Positions 24,291 through 33,484 of a DNA stretch of 64,000 nt are shown one piece after another. Below the pieces are notes generated by a model. It was not told the DNA's origin. It made no database searches and saw only the letters and a list, made by a program, of their open reading frames with translations. Both the position numbers and the translations under genes were made by a program. Numbering within the stretch: the stretch's first letter is position 1; each line of letters begins with the position of its first letter. Source of the stretch: Planctomycetota bacterium (lineage in GTDB: Bacteria; Planctomycetota; J058; JAJDCQ01); contig JAJDCQ010000043.1 of assembly GCA_029260755.1 (NCBI GenBank), positions 62,001 to 126,000 on the forward strand, read 5' to 3'.

Positions 24291-26102
24291 GTGCCCGTGA
24301 ACTGCAAGCTCTTGAGTCGTCGGACGATCATCGCGACCTTCGCGAGCGTGGCCATGCTGCTGCTGCTCGTCGCCGGGTTCGGCGTCGCCTCGTTCGCGTT
24401 CATCCCGCTCCAGACGGGATCGATCGGTCTCCGGTGGGTGAACGGTGGGGTCAGCCCCGTCACCTTCGTGATCCAGGAGGACGGCTGCCACCAGATCAGC
24501 GACGACAGCGAGGAGGCCGCGATCCGGCTCGCCTTCGCCGCCTGGGAGGACGTCGGCACCGCGAGCGTCTTCTTCCAGGAGGACACCTCGGCGGCCAACC
24601 GCGCCCGCGACGACCACACGCCGAACGGGCTCCACCTCGTCAAGTTCGATCGCAACAACAGCAGCGACTTCTTCGGGAACAACTCGGGCCTCGTCGCGAT
24701 CACGCCGGTCGACTTCGGCGGCGGCGGCGCGATCCTCGACGCCGACATCATCTTCAACACGCGCGACCACCGCTTCTCCACCGACGGAAGCTCGGGGACG
24801 TTCGACGTCCAGAACATCGCGACCCACGAGGTCGGCCACTTCATTGGCCTCGACCACACCGGGATCCACGGCGCGACGATGAACCCGTTCGCGATCGTGA
24901 ACGAGCTCCGCCTCCGCTCGCTCTGCGACGACGATGTCGCCGGCGTCTCGACGATCTACCCCTCGCCCGGCTTCAACCCGGGCACGATCGCCGGACAGGT
25001 CGTCCGCAGCGACGGCGGGGCGCCGGTGAAGGGCGCGCACGTGGTCGCCGAGAACGATGCGGGCGAGCCGGCCGCGACGGCGCTCGCCGACAACTCGGGC
25101 AACTACCGGATCCGCGGGCTTCCGGCCGGGACCTACCGCGTCTACGCCGAGCCGCTCGACGGTCCCGTGCGGGCGCAGAACATCTCGACCCGGACGAGCA
25201 AGATCACGATCGAGACGAGCTTCGGCACCGACTTCCTCGGCGGCGGGGCGAACCCGACCGAGGTCTTCGTCGGGGCCGGCTCGACCGTCAACGTCGCTGA
25301 CATCGCGGTCGACGACAACGGCGGGGTCAACATCACCGGCATCAACCCGGGCGCGACGATCGCGGGCCAGACGACCAACGTCGTCCTCTTCGGCGGCGGC
25401 TTCGATCCCGACGGGACGTTCTCGATCGAGGGCCCGGGGATCACCCTGGTCGACCTCTTCGTCAACGGGAACGGCAGCTCGGCGACGCTCCGGGTCGACA
25501 TCGCCGCCGACGCTCCGCTCGGCCTCCGCAACGTCCACATCGAGACGAGCGCCGGCGCCCGCGCCGCGCTGACGGGCGGCTTCGAGCTGATCGCGCCCGC
25601 GCCGAAGGTGACGGGGATCTCGAAGGACCCCGTCAGCGTCGGCGACACCGTGACGATCAGCGGATCGGGCTTCCAGGTCGGCGCGCAGATCATCTTCGAC
25701 GATCAGCTCGGAACGAACCCGACCGTGCTCGACGTCGACGAGGCGCGGGTCCGGGTGCCCGCGGGGTCGGGCGGACCGTACGCGATCACCCTGATCAACC
25801 CCGACGGCCGGCAGGGCCGCCTCGACCCCGCGTTCAGCTACGACTCGGCCGGCCCGCCCCCGCCGGACCCGGACCCGAATCCCGATCCGGCGCCGCGTCC
25901 GCGTCCGCGTCCCCGCTCGACCCCGCGCGCGAGCGGCGGCGGCGGTGGAGGCGGTGGCGGCGGCGGCGGAGGTGGTGGTGGAGGTGGCGGCGGCTGCATC
26001 GCAGCGGCCGGGCCGTTCGGAGACGTCGACCCCGCGGCGTTCCTGCCCTGGGCGCTGCTCCTCGCCCTCGGTATCGCGGTCAGGCTTCGGGCTCGCTCGT
26101 AG
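24291..26102 (+). CDS. Matrixin-family metalloprotease with IPT/TIG domains and C-terminal anchor
   Basis: Protein of 603 residues: N-terminal signal/anchor, then a metzincin domain with HEVGHFIGLDH (His179, Glu180, His183, His189) and a Met-turn at GATMNPF. A carboxypeptidase-regulatory-like beta domain follows (GTIAGQVVRSDGGAPVKGA...GNYRIRGLPAGTYRVYAE), then two IPT/TIG-type Ig folds (VVLFGGGFDPDGTF; VGDTVTISGSGFQVGAQIIF). A Pro/Arg linker and an 18-Gly tract lead to Cys-Ile-Ala-Ala-Ala, a hydrophobic helix and RLRARS. The last part resembles a C-terminal sorting signal. GTG start with GGAGGAG upstream. Probably a surface or secreted protease under RpoN control. Confidence 0.85.
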   Translation: MPVNCKLLSRRTIIATFASVAMLLLLVAGFGVASFAFIPLQTGSIGLRWVNGGVSPVTFVIQEDGCHQISDDSEEAAIRLAFAAWEDVGTASVFFQEDTSAANRARDDHTPNGLHLVKFDRNNSSDFFGNNSGLVAITPVDFGGGGAILDADIIFNTRDHRFSTDGSSGTFDVQNIATHEVGHFIGLDHTGIHGATMNPFAIVNELRLRSLCDDDVAGVSTIYPSPGFNPGTIAGQVVRSDGGAPVKGAHVVAENDAGEPAATALADNSGNYRIRGLPAGTYRVYAEPLDGPVRAQNISTRTSKITIETSFGTDFLGGGANPTEVFVGAGSTVNVADIAVDDNGGVNITGINPGATIAGQTTNVVLFGGGFDPDGTFSIEGPGITLVDLFVNGNGSSATLRVDIAADAPLGLRNVHIETSAGARAALTGGFELIAPAPKVTGISKDPVSVGDTVTISGSGFQVGAQIIFDDQLGTNPTVLDVDEARVRVPAGSGGPYAITLINPDGRQGRLDPAFSYDSAGPPPPDPDPNPDPAPRPRPRPRSTPRASGGGGGGGGGGGGGGGGGGGGCIAAAGPFGDVDPAAFLPWALLLALGIAVRLRARS

Positions 26103-26126
26103 CGGGGAGCCCCCGTCGGTCTCGGC

Positions 26127-26708
26127 CTAACCTGACGCGTCGGCGAGCAGCTCGCCCATCCAGCCGACCTTGGTCGCCCAGAGGCTGTCGGGCCAGCGCT
26201 GCGCGACCTCGAGGAAGAGCGGCGTCGCAAGAGCGTAGTCCTTGCTTCGACGGAGCTCCCCGACCGCGCGCCAGTAGGCCGCCTCCGGCGCCCGCTCGTG
26301 GTCGGGACGGTCGGCGATGATCCCCTCGAAGAGCGCCTTCGCCTCGTCGTAGCCCCGGGACGCCATCGCCGCGAGTGCGCGTCCGAAGCGCAGCTCGAGG
26401 TCGAGGAGCTCGGCCGGGAGCCACCCGACCGAGACGTGGTGCACCCGGCCGTCGGCGCTCATCACGACGACGGCCGGCAGCCAGCGGACGAGGCAGCGCC
26501 GGGCGAGCTCGGGGTGCTCGCCGCTGACGAGCCGCAGCGGGACGAAGTGCTCGGCGATCGCCGCCTGGAGGTCGGGGTCTGGATACGTGACCGCATCCAT
26601 GCGCAGGCACGCGCCTCAGGTCGGGCTCCGGAAGTCGAGGAGGACGAGCTTGCCCGCCTCGGCGGCCGCCGCGCGCGCGGCGGCCTCATCGCTACGCCAG
26701 TCGATCAT
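26127..26708 (-). CDS. Thioredoxin-fold selenoprotein (UxxC) with TPR-like C-terminus
   Basis: The 193-residue frame is interrupted only by TGA at 26618-26616. Read as selenocysteine, residues 27-39 are RSPT-U-GACLRMDA: U31 and Cys34 replace the CxxC of this thioredoxin family, whose members read FxSPTCxxCxxMDxxTYP. The N-terminus (MIDWRSDEAAARAAAAEAG KLVLLDF) and downstream FVPLRL, RWLPAVVVMSADG match the fold on both sides. The C-terminus has TPR-like helices (GYDEAKALFEGIIADRP). Cytoplasmic; no signal peptide. ATG at 26708 with AGGAG upstream, 40 bp after the kinase stop, so probably in that operon. Conventional calling would start at the internal ATG 26600 and lose the active site. Confidence 0.85.
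26586..26611 (-). promoter_or_regulatory. Candidate bacterial SECIS for the UxxC selenoprotein
   Basis: Hairpin beginning 5 nt after the UGA: 4 bp, one mismatch, 5 bp, apical loop CAUGGA at +15 to +20. The GG in the loop and the spacing resemble bSECIS elements. Confidence 0.5.
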
Positions 26709-26748
26709 CCGGTCGTCTCTCCTCTCGAGCCGCGGGTCTGCGGCTCGC

Positions 26749-29700
26749 TTACCGTAGCTCATCGAGTCGCGCGCGGGCGGCGCCGGCGTCGGGGTCCTCG
26801 GGCGCCATCTCGAGGAACCGCTCGAGGTCGGCGACCGCGCCGGCGCGGTCGCCGGTCGCGGCCCGTGCCAGGCCGCGGGCCCGCCACGCGGTCGGCTCGT
26901 CGTCGGCGAGCGCCATCGCCGCCTCGGCCTCCGCGAGCGCGTCCTCGGTCCGGTCGAGGGCGAGGAGGATGAGCGACCGCCACCCGACCGTGACGACGTT
27001 GCGCTCCTCGACGGCGACCGCGCGGTCGATGTCGACGAGGGCCGCCGCGGGCTCGCCCCGGGCGAGGCGCGAGATCGCGCGGTTGCGCCACGGGAACATG
27101 AGGCGCGGCTCGAGCTCGATCGCGCGGGTGAAGTCCGTGATCGCGGCGTCGTGCTCGCGACGGTCCTGCCGGACGACGCCGCGGAGGTTCCACGCCATCG
27201 CGAGGCGCGGGTCGAGGGCGATCGCCCGGTCGAGGTCGGCGATCGCGCCATCGAGGTCGCCCTGGTCGCGCTTCGCGAAGCCGCGGTTGTTGTAGAGGAG
27301 GGGGTAACGCGGGGCGAGCTCGATCGCGCGATCGAACGCCGCGATGGCCTCGTCGAGCCGGCCGAGGCGGAGGTGGCAGCCGGCGAGCCCGTTCCAGGCG
27401 AGGACGAGGCGCGGGTCGAGCTCGGCGGCGCGGGTGAAGTCGCGGGCGGCCTCGTCGAGCCGGTCGAGGCTGGTCAGGACGACGCCGCGGTTCGCCCAGG
27501 CGACCGCGTAGCCCGGCTCGAGGGCGACCGCCCGGTCGAGGTCCTCGAGCGACCCCTCGAGGTCGCCGGTCATCTGCCGCGTCCCGCCGCGGTTGCTGTA
27601 GTGGTTCGCCTCGTCGGGGTCGCGCTCGATCGCCGCGGTGACGTCGGCGATCGCCGCCTGCAGCTCCCCGGCGTCGGTCCGGGCGCGCCCGCGCTCGGTG
27701 AACGCGGCGACCGCGTCGGGGGAGAGCGCGAGGGCGGCGGTCGCGTCGGCGGTCGCCCGAGGAGAGTCGCCGCGCGCGTTGTGGGCCCGGGCGCGCGTGA
27801 TCAGCGCTCCAGCGTCGCGCGGAGCGAGCTCGAGGGCGCGGTCGAGGTCGGCGATCGCGCCGACGGCGTCCCCGGATGCCAGGCGCGTCGCGCCGCGGTC
27901 GCGCCACGCCTCGGGCGCGCCGGGGTCGAGCGCGATCGCGCGGTCGAGGTCGGCGAGGGCGCCGGGTCGGTCGCCGCGGCTCGCGCGGATCACGCCGCGG
28001 ACGCGTCGGGCGCGCGCGTCTTCGGGCGCGACGGCGATCGCTCGCTCCGCCGACCCCGCCGCGGCGTCGAGGGCGCCGCGTTGATGCTCGAGGGCGGCGC
28101 GCTCGAGCCAGGCGAGGGCGTCCCCGGGCGCGAGCTCGGTCGCGCGGACGAGGTCGGACTGCGCGCCGGCGAGGTTGCCGATCGCGCGCCGGGCGATGCC
28201 GCGGACGAGGAGGGCCCGGACCGCGCCGGGGTCGATCGAGAGCGCGCGGCCGGCGTCCCGGATCGCGGCCTCGGGGTCGCCGGCGGCGCGGCGGGCGTCC
28301 GCGAGCGCGACCCAGGCGGCCGCGCTCTCCGGAGCGAGGGCGAGCGCCCGCTCGGCGTCGCGACGCGCGCCGGCGGCGTCGCCGTCGTGGACGCGGGAGC
28401 GCGCGCGGGCGAGGAGCTCGTCGAGGTCGCGGGGCGCGCCGTCCGAGGAGCCCTCGGCCGGCGCGTCGCCGTCTCCGATGAGGTCGGCCGCGTCGTCGCC
28501 GTCATCGCGGGCGCGGAGCCGTCCGACCCGGCGCGCGAGCGGTCCGTCGTCGCCGAAGCGGCTCCGGGCGGCGGCGAGGAGACGCTCGGCGCGCGGGCCG
28601 CCGAGGCGGGCGAGGGCGAGGGCGGCCGCGATCGCGCGCGCCTCGCCAGGCTCGACGGCGATGTACCGCCCGAGCGCGCCGACCGCGCCGGCGCGGATCC
28701 CGATCCGGCCGAGGGCGTCGCAGCAGAGGCGCGCGGCGAGGGCGCCGCCCGGTCCGAGGCGCCGCGTCGCGGCGGCGTCCAGGAGGTCGAGGACGCGGGG
28801 GGCCCGGAAGCGCGCGTCGTTCTTCCGCCCGCGAACCTCGCGCTCGACGAGGCGGCGGCCCGCCTCGGCGAGGGCGGCCGCGTCGGCGTCGGCGGGCGAG
28901 GTGAACGGCTCGGCGTCGAGGAGCCGGTCGACCGTCGCGTGGAGGCCGGCGATCGGACAGAGGCCGGCGGCCGCCTCGTCAGCCGTCGGCTCGGCCGCCT
29001 CGCGGTAGAGGCCGGCCGTCGCGGCGCGAATCTCGTCGGTGAGGGCGTCGAGCGCACCGGCGAGGTGGGCGACGGTCGCCGGCTCGGGCCACCGCACGAG
29101 GACGAAGAGGGCATCCTCGGCCGAGCCCGGGCGGGCGCCCAGGCGACCCGAGCGCGCGTCGGCGAGGACGGCGTCGATGGCCGCGGCGCGCTCGGCGGCG
29201 ACGGCGCTCCGGGCCTCGTCGAGGGCGGCGAGCGCCTCGTCGGCGCGTCGATCGCGCTCGGGCGCGAAGGCGGCCGCCTTCTCGAACGCGTTCGCGGCGA
29301 CGCCCCAGGCCTCGTCGTCGGCGGCGACCTCGCCGAGGCCGAGCCACGCGCGGTGGGCGGCGGCGGTGGCGGCGGGGTCGGTCGGGGCGGCGCCGGCCCA
29401 GCGATCGGCGGCCGCGGCGGCGGTGAGGGCGAGGGCGAGGAGGGCGTCGGACCCGGCCGACCGGGTCGCGGCGACCCGTTCATCGTGGTCCCGGGGGAAT
29501 CCAGCGATGCGTCCGGGCGCGATGTCCAGATCGGGTCGCTTCGACACGTCGGCCGTGGTCGGGCGCGCGGCCTCGAGCTCCGCCCAGCTCCGGAGCGCCT
29601 CCGCCCGCGCCGCCGCGATCGCGCGCTCCTCGGCGTCGGCGAGCGCCCGCGCGCGCTCGTCGGCGACCCGCGCGCGCGCCGCCTCGCGGTCGGCGATCAG

Positions 29701-30918
29701 CCACGCGGCGATGCCGCTCGCCCCGAGGATCGTCACGGCGAGGGCGGCGAGGGTCGCCGCGGCCAGCCGGTTTCGCCGGATCCATCGCCGCGCCCGCTCC
29801 GCCTGCCCGGGCGGGCGGGCGTGGATCGGCTCGCCCTCGAGGAAGCGGCGCAGGTCCGCCGCGAGGGCGTCGGCGCTCGGGTAGCGGTCGATCGGGTCGG
29901 CCTCGAGGCACCGCAGGGCGATCGTCTCGAGGTCGGCGTGGACGGCCGGGTTGACGGCGCGCGGCGGCGCGGGCGGATCGCCGGGCGACCCCATCAGGAC
30001 GCTCGGGGAGGCCTCGGTCGGGCGCGGCGCGTTGCCGACGAGCGCGTGGTAGAGCACCGCGCCGATCGCATAGACATCCGAGCGCGGTCCGATCCGGGCG
30101 AGATCGCCGATCGCCTGCTCCGGCGGCGCGTAGCCGGGCGTCCCGAGGAAGCCCCCCTCGCGGGTGATCCCGACCGACGCTGCGACGTCGCGGGCGATCC
30201 CGAAATCGGTCAGGCGCGGGCGCCCCTCGGCATCGATGATGATGTTCTGCGGCTTGATGTCGCGATGGATGATCCCCGCCCCGTGGGCGTGCTCGACCGC
30301 CTGGGCCACCGCGTGCGCGATCGTCGCCGCCCGACGCGGGGCGAGCGGCCCGTGGGCCTCGAGCGTCTCGTCGAGCGGGGCGCCCTCGATCAGGTCCATC
30401 ACGATGAACGGCTGGCCGCGGTGCTCGCCCACCTCGTGCACCGCGACGAGACCCGGATGGCGGAGGCGCGCCGCGGCGCGGGCCTCGCGATCGAACCGCC
30501 GGCGCGCGTGGGCGTCGTGGCGCGCGCGGGGGTGGACGAGCTTCACCGCGACCGGTCGGCGGAGCGTCAGGTCGTAGCCGCGCCAGACGACGCCCATCCC
30601 GCCGCGTCCGAGCTCGTCGAGGAGGACGTGTCGCTCGCCGAGGCGACGGGTCGCGTCGTGGAGGACCGCGCGGACCTCCTCGGGGAGCCCGTCGCCGTCG
30701 CTCGCCGGGCTCGAGGCGACGCCGCTCGCGGGGCGGGGCCCCGTGGGCGAGGCGCGACCCCGTCGGGTCGTCGACACCCCCGGCGGCAGGCCGGGCGCGG
30801 TCGGCGCGCTCGCCGGATCGTCGACGGCGTCCGGCGGGGTGCCGGCGCCCGAGGGGCGGTCGGGACGAGGCTCGGCGTCTTCGGGACGGTTCGGGTCGGC
30901 CACGCGCGATGATGGCAC
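26749..30918 (-). CDS. Ser/Thr protein kinase with TPR array
   Basis: Protein of 1389 residues. A Pro-rich N-terminus precedes the kinase domain (about 95-360): GRGGMGVVWRGYD, VAVKLV, IIHRDIKPQN, LTDFGIAR and GYAPPEQ. A transmembrane helix lies near 380-402 (LAAATLAALAVTILGASGIAAW). A mid region of unknown fold follows, then more than a dozen TPR units over about the last 550 residues (DAAIRDAGRALSIDPG, GAIADLDRAIALDP and similar). This architecture suggests a membrane kinase whose extracytoplasmic TPRs bind proteins. Start GTG at 30918, 16 bp after the preceding kinase stop; the selenoprotein gene follows 40 bp after its stop. Confidence 0.92.
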   Translation of the reverse strand: MPSSRVADPNRPEDAEPRPDRPSGAGTPPDAVDDPASAPTAPGLPPGVSTTRRGRASPTGPRPASGVASSPASDGDGLPEEVRAVLHDATRRLGERHVLLDELGRGGMGVVWRGYDLTLRRPVAVKLVHPRARHDAHARRRFDREARAAARLRHPGLVAVHEVGEHRGQPFIVMDLIEGAPLDETLEAHGPLAPRRAATIAHAVAQAVEHAHGAGIIHRDIKPQNIIIDAEGRPRLTDFGIARDVAASVGITREGGFLGTPGYAPPEQAIGDLARIGPRSDVYAIGAVLYHALVGNAPRPTEASPSVLMGSPGDPPAPPRAVNPAVHADLETIALRCLEADPIDRYPSADALAADLRRFLEGEPIHARPPGQAERARRWIRRNRLAAATLAALAVTILGASGIAAWLIADREAARARVADERARALADAEERAIAAARAEALRSWAELEAARPTTADVSKRPDLDIAPGRIAGFPRDHDERVAATRSAGSDALLALALTAAAAADRWAGAAPTDPAATAAAHRAWLGLGEVAADDEAWGVAANAFEKAAAFAPERDRRADEALAALDEARSAVAAERAAAIDAVLADARSGRLGARPGSAEDALFVLVRWPEPATVAHLAGALDALTDEIRAATAGLYREAAEPTADEAAAGLCPIAGLHATVDRLLDAEPFTSPADADAAALAEAGRRLVEREVRGRKNDARFRAPRVLDLLDAAATRRLGPGGALAARLCCDALGRIGIRAGAVGALGRYIAVEPGEARAIAAALALARLGGPRAERLLAAARSRFGDDGPLARRVGRLRARDDGDDAADLIGDGDAPAEGSSDGAPRDLDELLARARSRVHDGDAAGARRDAERALALAPESAAAWVALADARRAAGDPEAAIRDAGRALSIDPGAVRALLVRGIARRAIGNLAGAQSDLVRATELAPGDALAWLERAALEHQRGALDAAAGSAERAIAVAPEDARARRVRGVIRASRGDRPGALADLDRAIALDPGAPEAWRDRGATRLASGDAVGAIADLDRALELAPRDAGALITRARAHNARGDSPRATADATAALALSPDAVAAFTERGRARTDAGELQAAIADVTAAIERDPDEANHYSNRGGTRQMTGDLEGSLEDLDRAVALEPGYAVAWANRGVVLTSLDRLDEAARDFTRAAELDPRLVLAWNGLAGCHLRLGRLDEAIAAFDRAIELAPRYPLLYNNRGFAKRDQGDLDGAIADLDRAIALDPRLAMAWNLRGVVRQDRREHDAAITDFTRAIELEPRLMFPWRNRAISRLARGEPAAALVDIDRAVAVEERNVVTVGWRSLILLALDRTEDALAEAEAAMALADDEPTAWRARGLARAATGDRAGAVADLERFLEMAPEDPDAGAARARLDELR

Positions 30919-30934
30919 GCGCGCGGGCGACTCG

Positions 30935-33382
30935 CTACGTGTCGAGCCAGGCGGCGCGACGCTCGACCCCGCGGAGACGCTCGGCGAGCTCGCGGCGGTC
31001 GCGCCAGACGCCGACGAGGTTCGCGATCGCGACCGCGCCGACGACCCCCGCCCCGAGGGCGAGCCCGAGGGCCGGGCGCTCCGCGGGGAGCGGCGGGGCG
31101 GCGAGCGCGGCTCCGGCGAAGACCGCGCCGGCGAGGAGGCCGGGGACGACCGCTCCGGCGGCTCGGCCGAGCCTCGCCGCGAAGGGAATCGTCACGAGGC
31201 CGAGGAAGCCGGCGGCCAGCGCGCCCAGGCCGAGGGGCCCGGGCAGAGCGACGGCGGCGATGAGGTAGAGGGCGATCGCGACGCCCGCCGCCAGGCTCGC
31301 CGGGAAGACGCGCCCGCTCGCCCGCGCGAGGGCGAGGCGGCCGAGCTCGAGGCCGTCGCCAATGGCCAGGGTGGCCGCCGGCGGGATCGGCGCCTCGGGC
31401 GGGGTCGGCGCGGTCGCCCAGGTCGGATCCGTCGCGTCGGTCGGCGGCGGCGTCGGCGGCGTCGACTGCCGGCGTCGCTCGAGCTCGCGGCGCTGCGACG
31501 CGAGGATGATCTGGAGCGCGTCGGCGGGCTCGATCTCGTTCTCGACGAGGTGGTCGAAGAACGCGAGCGCCTTGTCGGTGTCGACCGTTCCGTGGATGCC
31601 GAGGTCGCGGAGGATCGACTCGACCTGGAGCCGCTCGCCGCGCGACGAGGCCCGCGCCAGGCGACGGAGCGCGGCGTGCTTCTCGTCATCGATCACGTCC
31701 AGCTCGACGCGGAGCGGCCCCTCGGTCGAGGTGAGCAGCTTGCCCTCCTCGATGAGGCCGAGCAGGCTCCGGTAGCGCCGGTCGATCCGCTCGGCGAGCT
31801 CCGCCCGGGCCGCCCGCGTGTCGAGCTCGCCCGTCTCGTGACTGGCGATCGCGAACGTCGTCGCGGTCATGACGAGCCCGATGTCGCCGTCGGGCCGCGT
31901 CGACCGGCCGCCGTGGGCGTGGTCCTCCCGGACGATCGGGTTGGTCAGGGCGGCGTTCAGGAGGCGCCGGTAGGCGAGGTTCGTGGCGCAGGCGAGGTCC
32001 ATCTTCTTCGTGTGGGTCTCGAAGCGACCGTCGCCGAGCGTCGCGACCTTAGCCACGGCGATCGTGATGAGGCGCTGGCGGAGCTCGTCGTCGGGGACGA
32101 GCGCCGGCGGCCGCTCCAGGGCCGCGAGGACGGTCGCGGTGACGAGTGGGTGGATGCCCCGGCGGAGGAGCGCCCGGCCGACCACCTCGGCCGACTCGCC
32201 CTGGAGCTCGTTGCTCTCGAGCCCGAGGAGGGCGAGGACCACCTCGATCCGCCGCGTCCGCGATGGCTCGATGCCGCCGAATCCCCGGAACATCGTGGCG
32301 AGCGAGCCGCCGAGCTCGTCGTCCTCCTCGTTCCAGTCGGCGAAGGGATCGAACGACGGCGGGGCGTCGGCCCGCGTCGCCGTCTCCTCGAACGGGTCGA
32401 GGTCGGCGATCTTCGCCATCTCCTCGGCCATCTCCTCGACGAGCGCGTCGATCGCCGGGTCGGTGGGCTTCGCCTCGGTCGTTGCTTGGGAGGAGGCGCG
32501 GCCCGGCGCGAAGAACGACAGTCCGCTCTCGAGTGATTCCCGGAACGCGGCCATGTCGGGGTAGCGCCGCTCGCGGTCGTCCTCGAGGGCGCGCATGACG
32601 ATGTAGCGGCTCGCCTCGGGGAGGCGACCCTCGCGGATCGTCCGGGGGCTCTCGCCGGTGAGGAGGCGGTAGAGGAGCGCGCCGAGGGAGTAGACGTCGG
32701 CCCGGGCGTCCGCCTTCCGGGGATCGCGCGCCTGCTCGGGCGCCATGTAATCGATCGTGCCGAGGAGCGCGCCGTCGCCGGTGAGGGACTCGAGCGAGCC
32801 GACGCTGCCCGCCGGATCCGGCGCGCGGGCGAGGCCGAAGTCGACGATCTTCGGGACGCCGGGGTCGTCGGGGTCATCGCTCGGCCCGAGGATCACGTTC
32901 GCCGGCTTGACGTCGCGGTGGATGATGCCGTTGTCGTGGGCGTAGACGAGGCCGCGGGCGATCCGCTCGGCGATCGCGAAGGCGTCGCGCTGGGGGAAGG
33001 GCCCGCCGCTCCGGATGCGCCGCTCGAGGTCGTCCCCGTCGACGAGCTCCATCACGATGAGGATGTCGTCGTCCTCCTCGATGACCTCCTGCACGTCGAC
33101 CACGTTCGGATGGCGGAGCCGGCTGACGATCCGCGCCTCCCGGCGGAACCGCTCGATCGCCGTCTGCGCCTCGCGGGCGCGACCGCGGAGGCGCTTGATC
33201 GCGACCACCTCGCCCCGCTGCTCGTCGAACGCCCGGTAGACGATCCCCGCGCCGCCGCGTCCGATCGCCTCTGCGTCCCGGAAGCGGGCGCCGGCCGAGA
33301 GCGGCGGCGCGTCCTCGAGCGGCGGTCGCTTCGCCGCGGAGGTGCTGCTGTCGGAGGCCTGGCTGTGGTCGAGCTGAGACAT
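30935..33382 (-). CDS. Ser/Thr protein kinase with C-terminal multi-helix membrane region
   Basis: Protein of 815 residues. Kinase domain about 35-300: GRGGAGIVYRAFD, VAIKRL, IIHRDVKPAN, IVDFGLAR and YMAPEQARD. A central region of about 350 residues shows no family I recognise (LVTATVLAALERPP, FATDCx-free). The C-terminus has four or five transmembrane helices (FPASLAAGVAIALYLIAAVA, LGALAAGFLGLVTIPFA, VVPGLLAGAVFAGAAL, LGAGVVGAVAIANLVG). Having several helices at the end, rather than one after the kinase, sets it apart from the other kinases here. First gene of the kinase-kinase-selenoprotein operon; divergent from the aminotransferase. Confidence 0.9.
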   Translation of the reverse strand: MSQLDHSQASDSSTSAAKRPPLEDAPPLSAGARFRDAEAIGRGGAGIVYRAFDEQRGEVVAIKRLRGRAREAQTAIERFRREARIVSRLRHPNVVDVQEVIEEDDDILIVMELVDGDDLERRIRSGGPFPQRDAFAIAERIARGLVYAHDNGIIHRDVKPANVILGPSDDPDDPGVPKIVDFGLARAPDPAGSVGSLESLTGDGALLGTIDYMAPEQARDPRKADARADVYSLGALLYRLLTGESPRTIREGRLPEASRYIVMRALEDDRERRYPDMAAFRESLESGLSFFAPGRASSQATTEAKPTDPAIDALVEEMAEEMAKIADLDPFEETATRADAPPSFDPFADWNEEDDELGGSLATMFRGFGGIEPSRTRRIEVVLALLGLESNELQGESAEVVGRALLRRGIHPLVTATVLAALERPPALVPDDELRQRLITIAVAKVATLGDGRFETHTKKMDLACATNLAYRRLLNAALTNPIVREDHAHGGRSTRPDGDIGLVMTATTFAIASHETGELDTRAARAELAERIDRRYRSLLGLIEEGKLLTSTEGPLRVELDVIDDEKHAALRRLARASSRGERLQVESILRDLGIHGTVDTDKALAFFDHLVENEIEPADALQIILASQRRELERRRQSTPPTPPPTDATDPTWATAPTPPEAPIPPAATLAIGDGLELGRLALARASGRVFPASLAAGVAIALYLIAAVALPGPLGLGALAAGFLGLVTIPFAARLGRAAGAVVPGLLAGAVFAGAALAAPPLPAERPALGLALGAGVVGAVAIANLVGVWRDRRELAERLRGVERRAAWLDT

Positions 33383-33484
33383 GGATGGGCTCCAACGGTC
33401 TCTTGGCCGGTCTCGGCGGTGGGCTCGCTTCGGACGAGGGCGCCCATTATGATCGCGCTCGTGCGTGCTTGAAAGGAGTCAGTC

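Noticed and set aside
25933..25994. GGC/GGT tract as a non-coding microsatellite
   Set aside because: It keeps the reading frame and encodes the poly-Gly linker of the metalloprotease.
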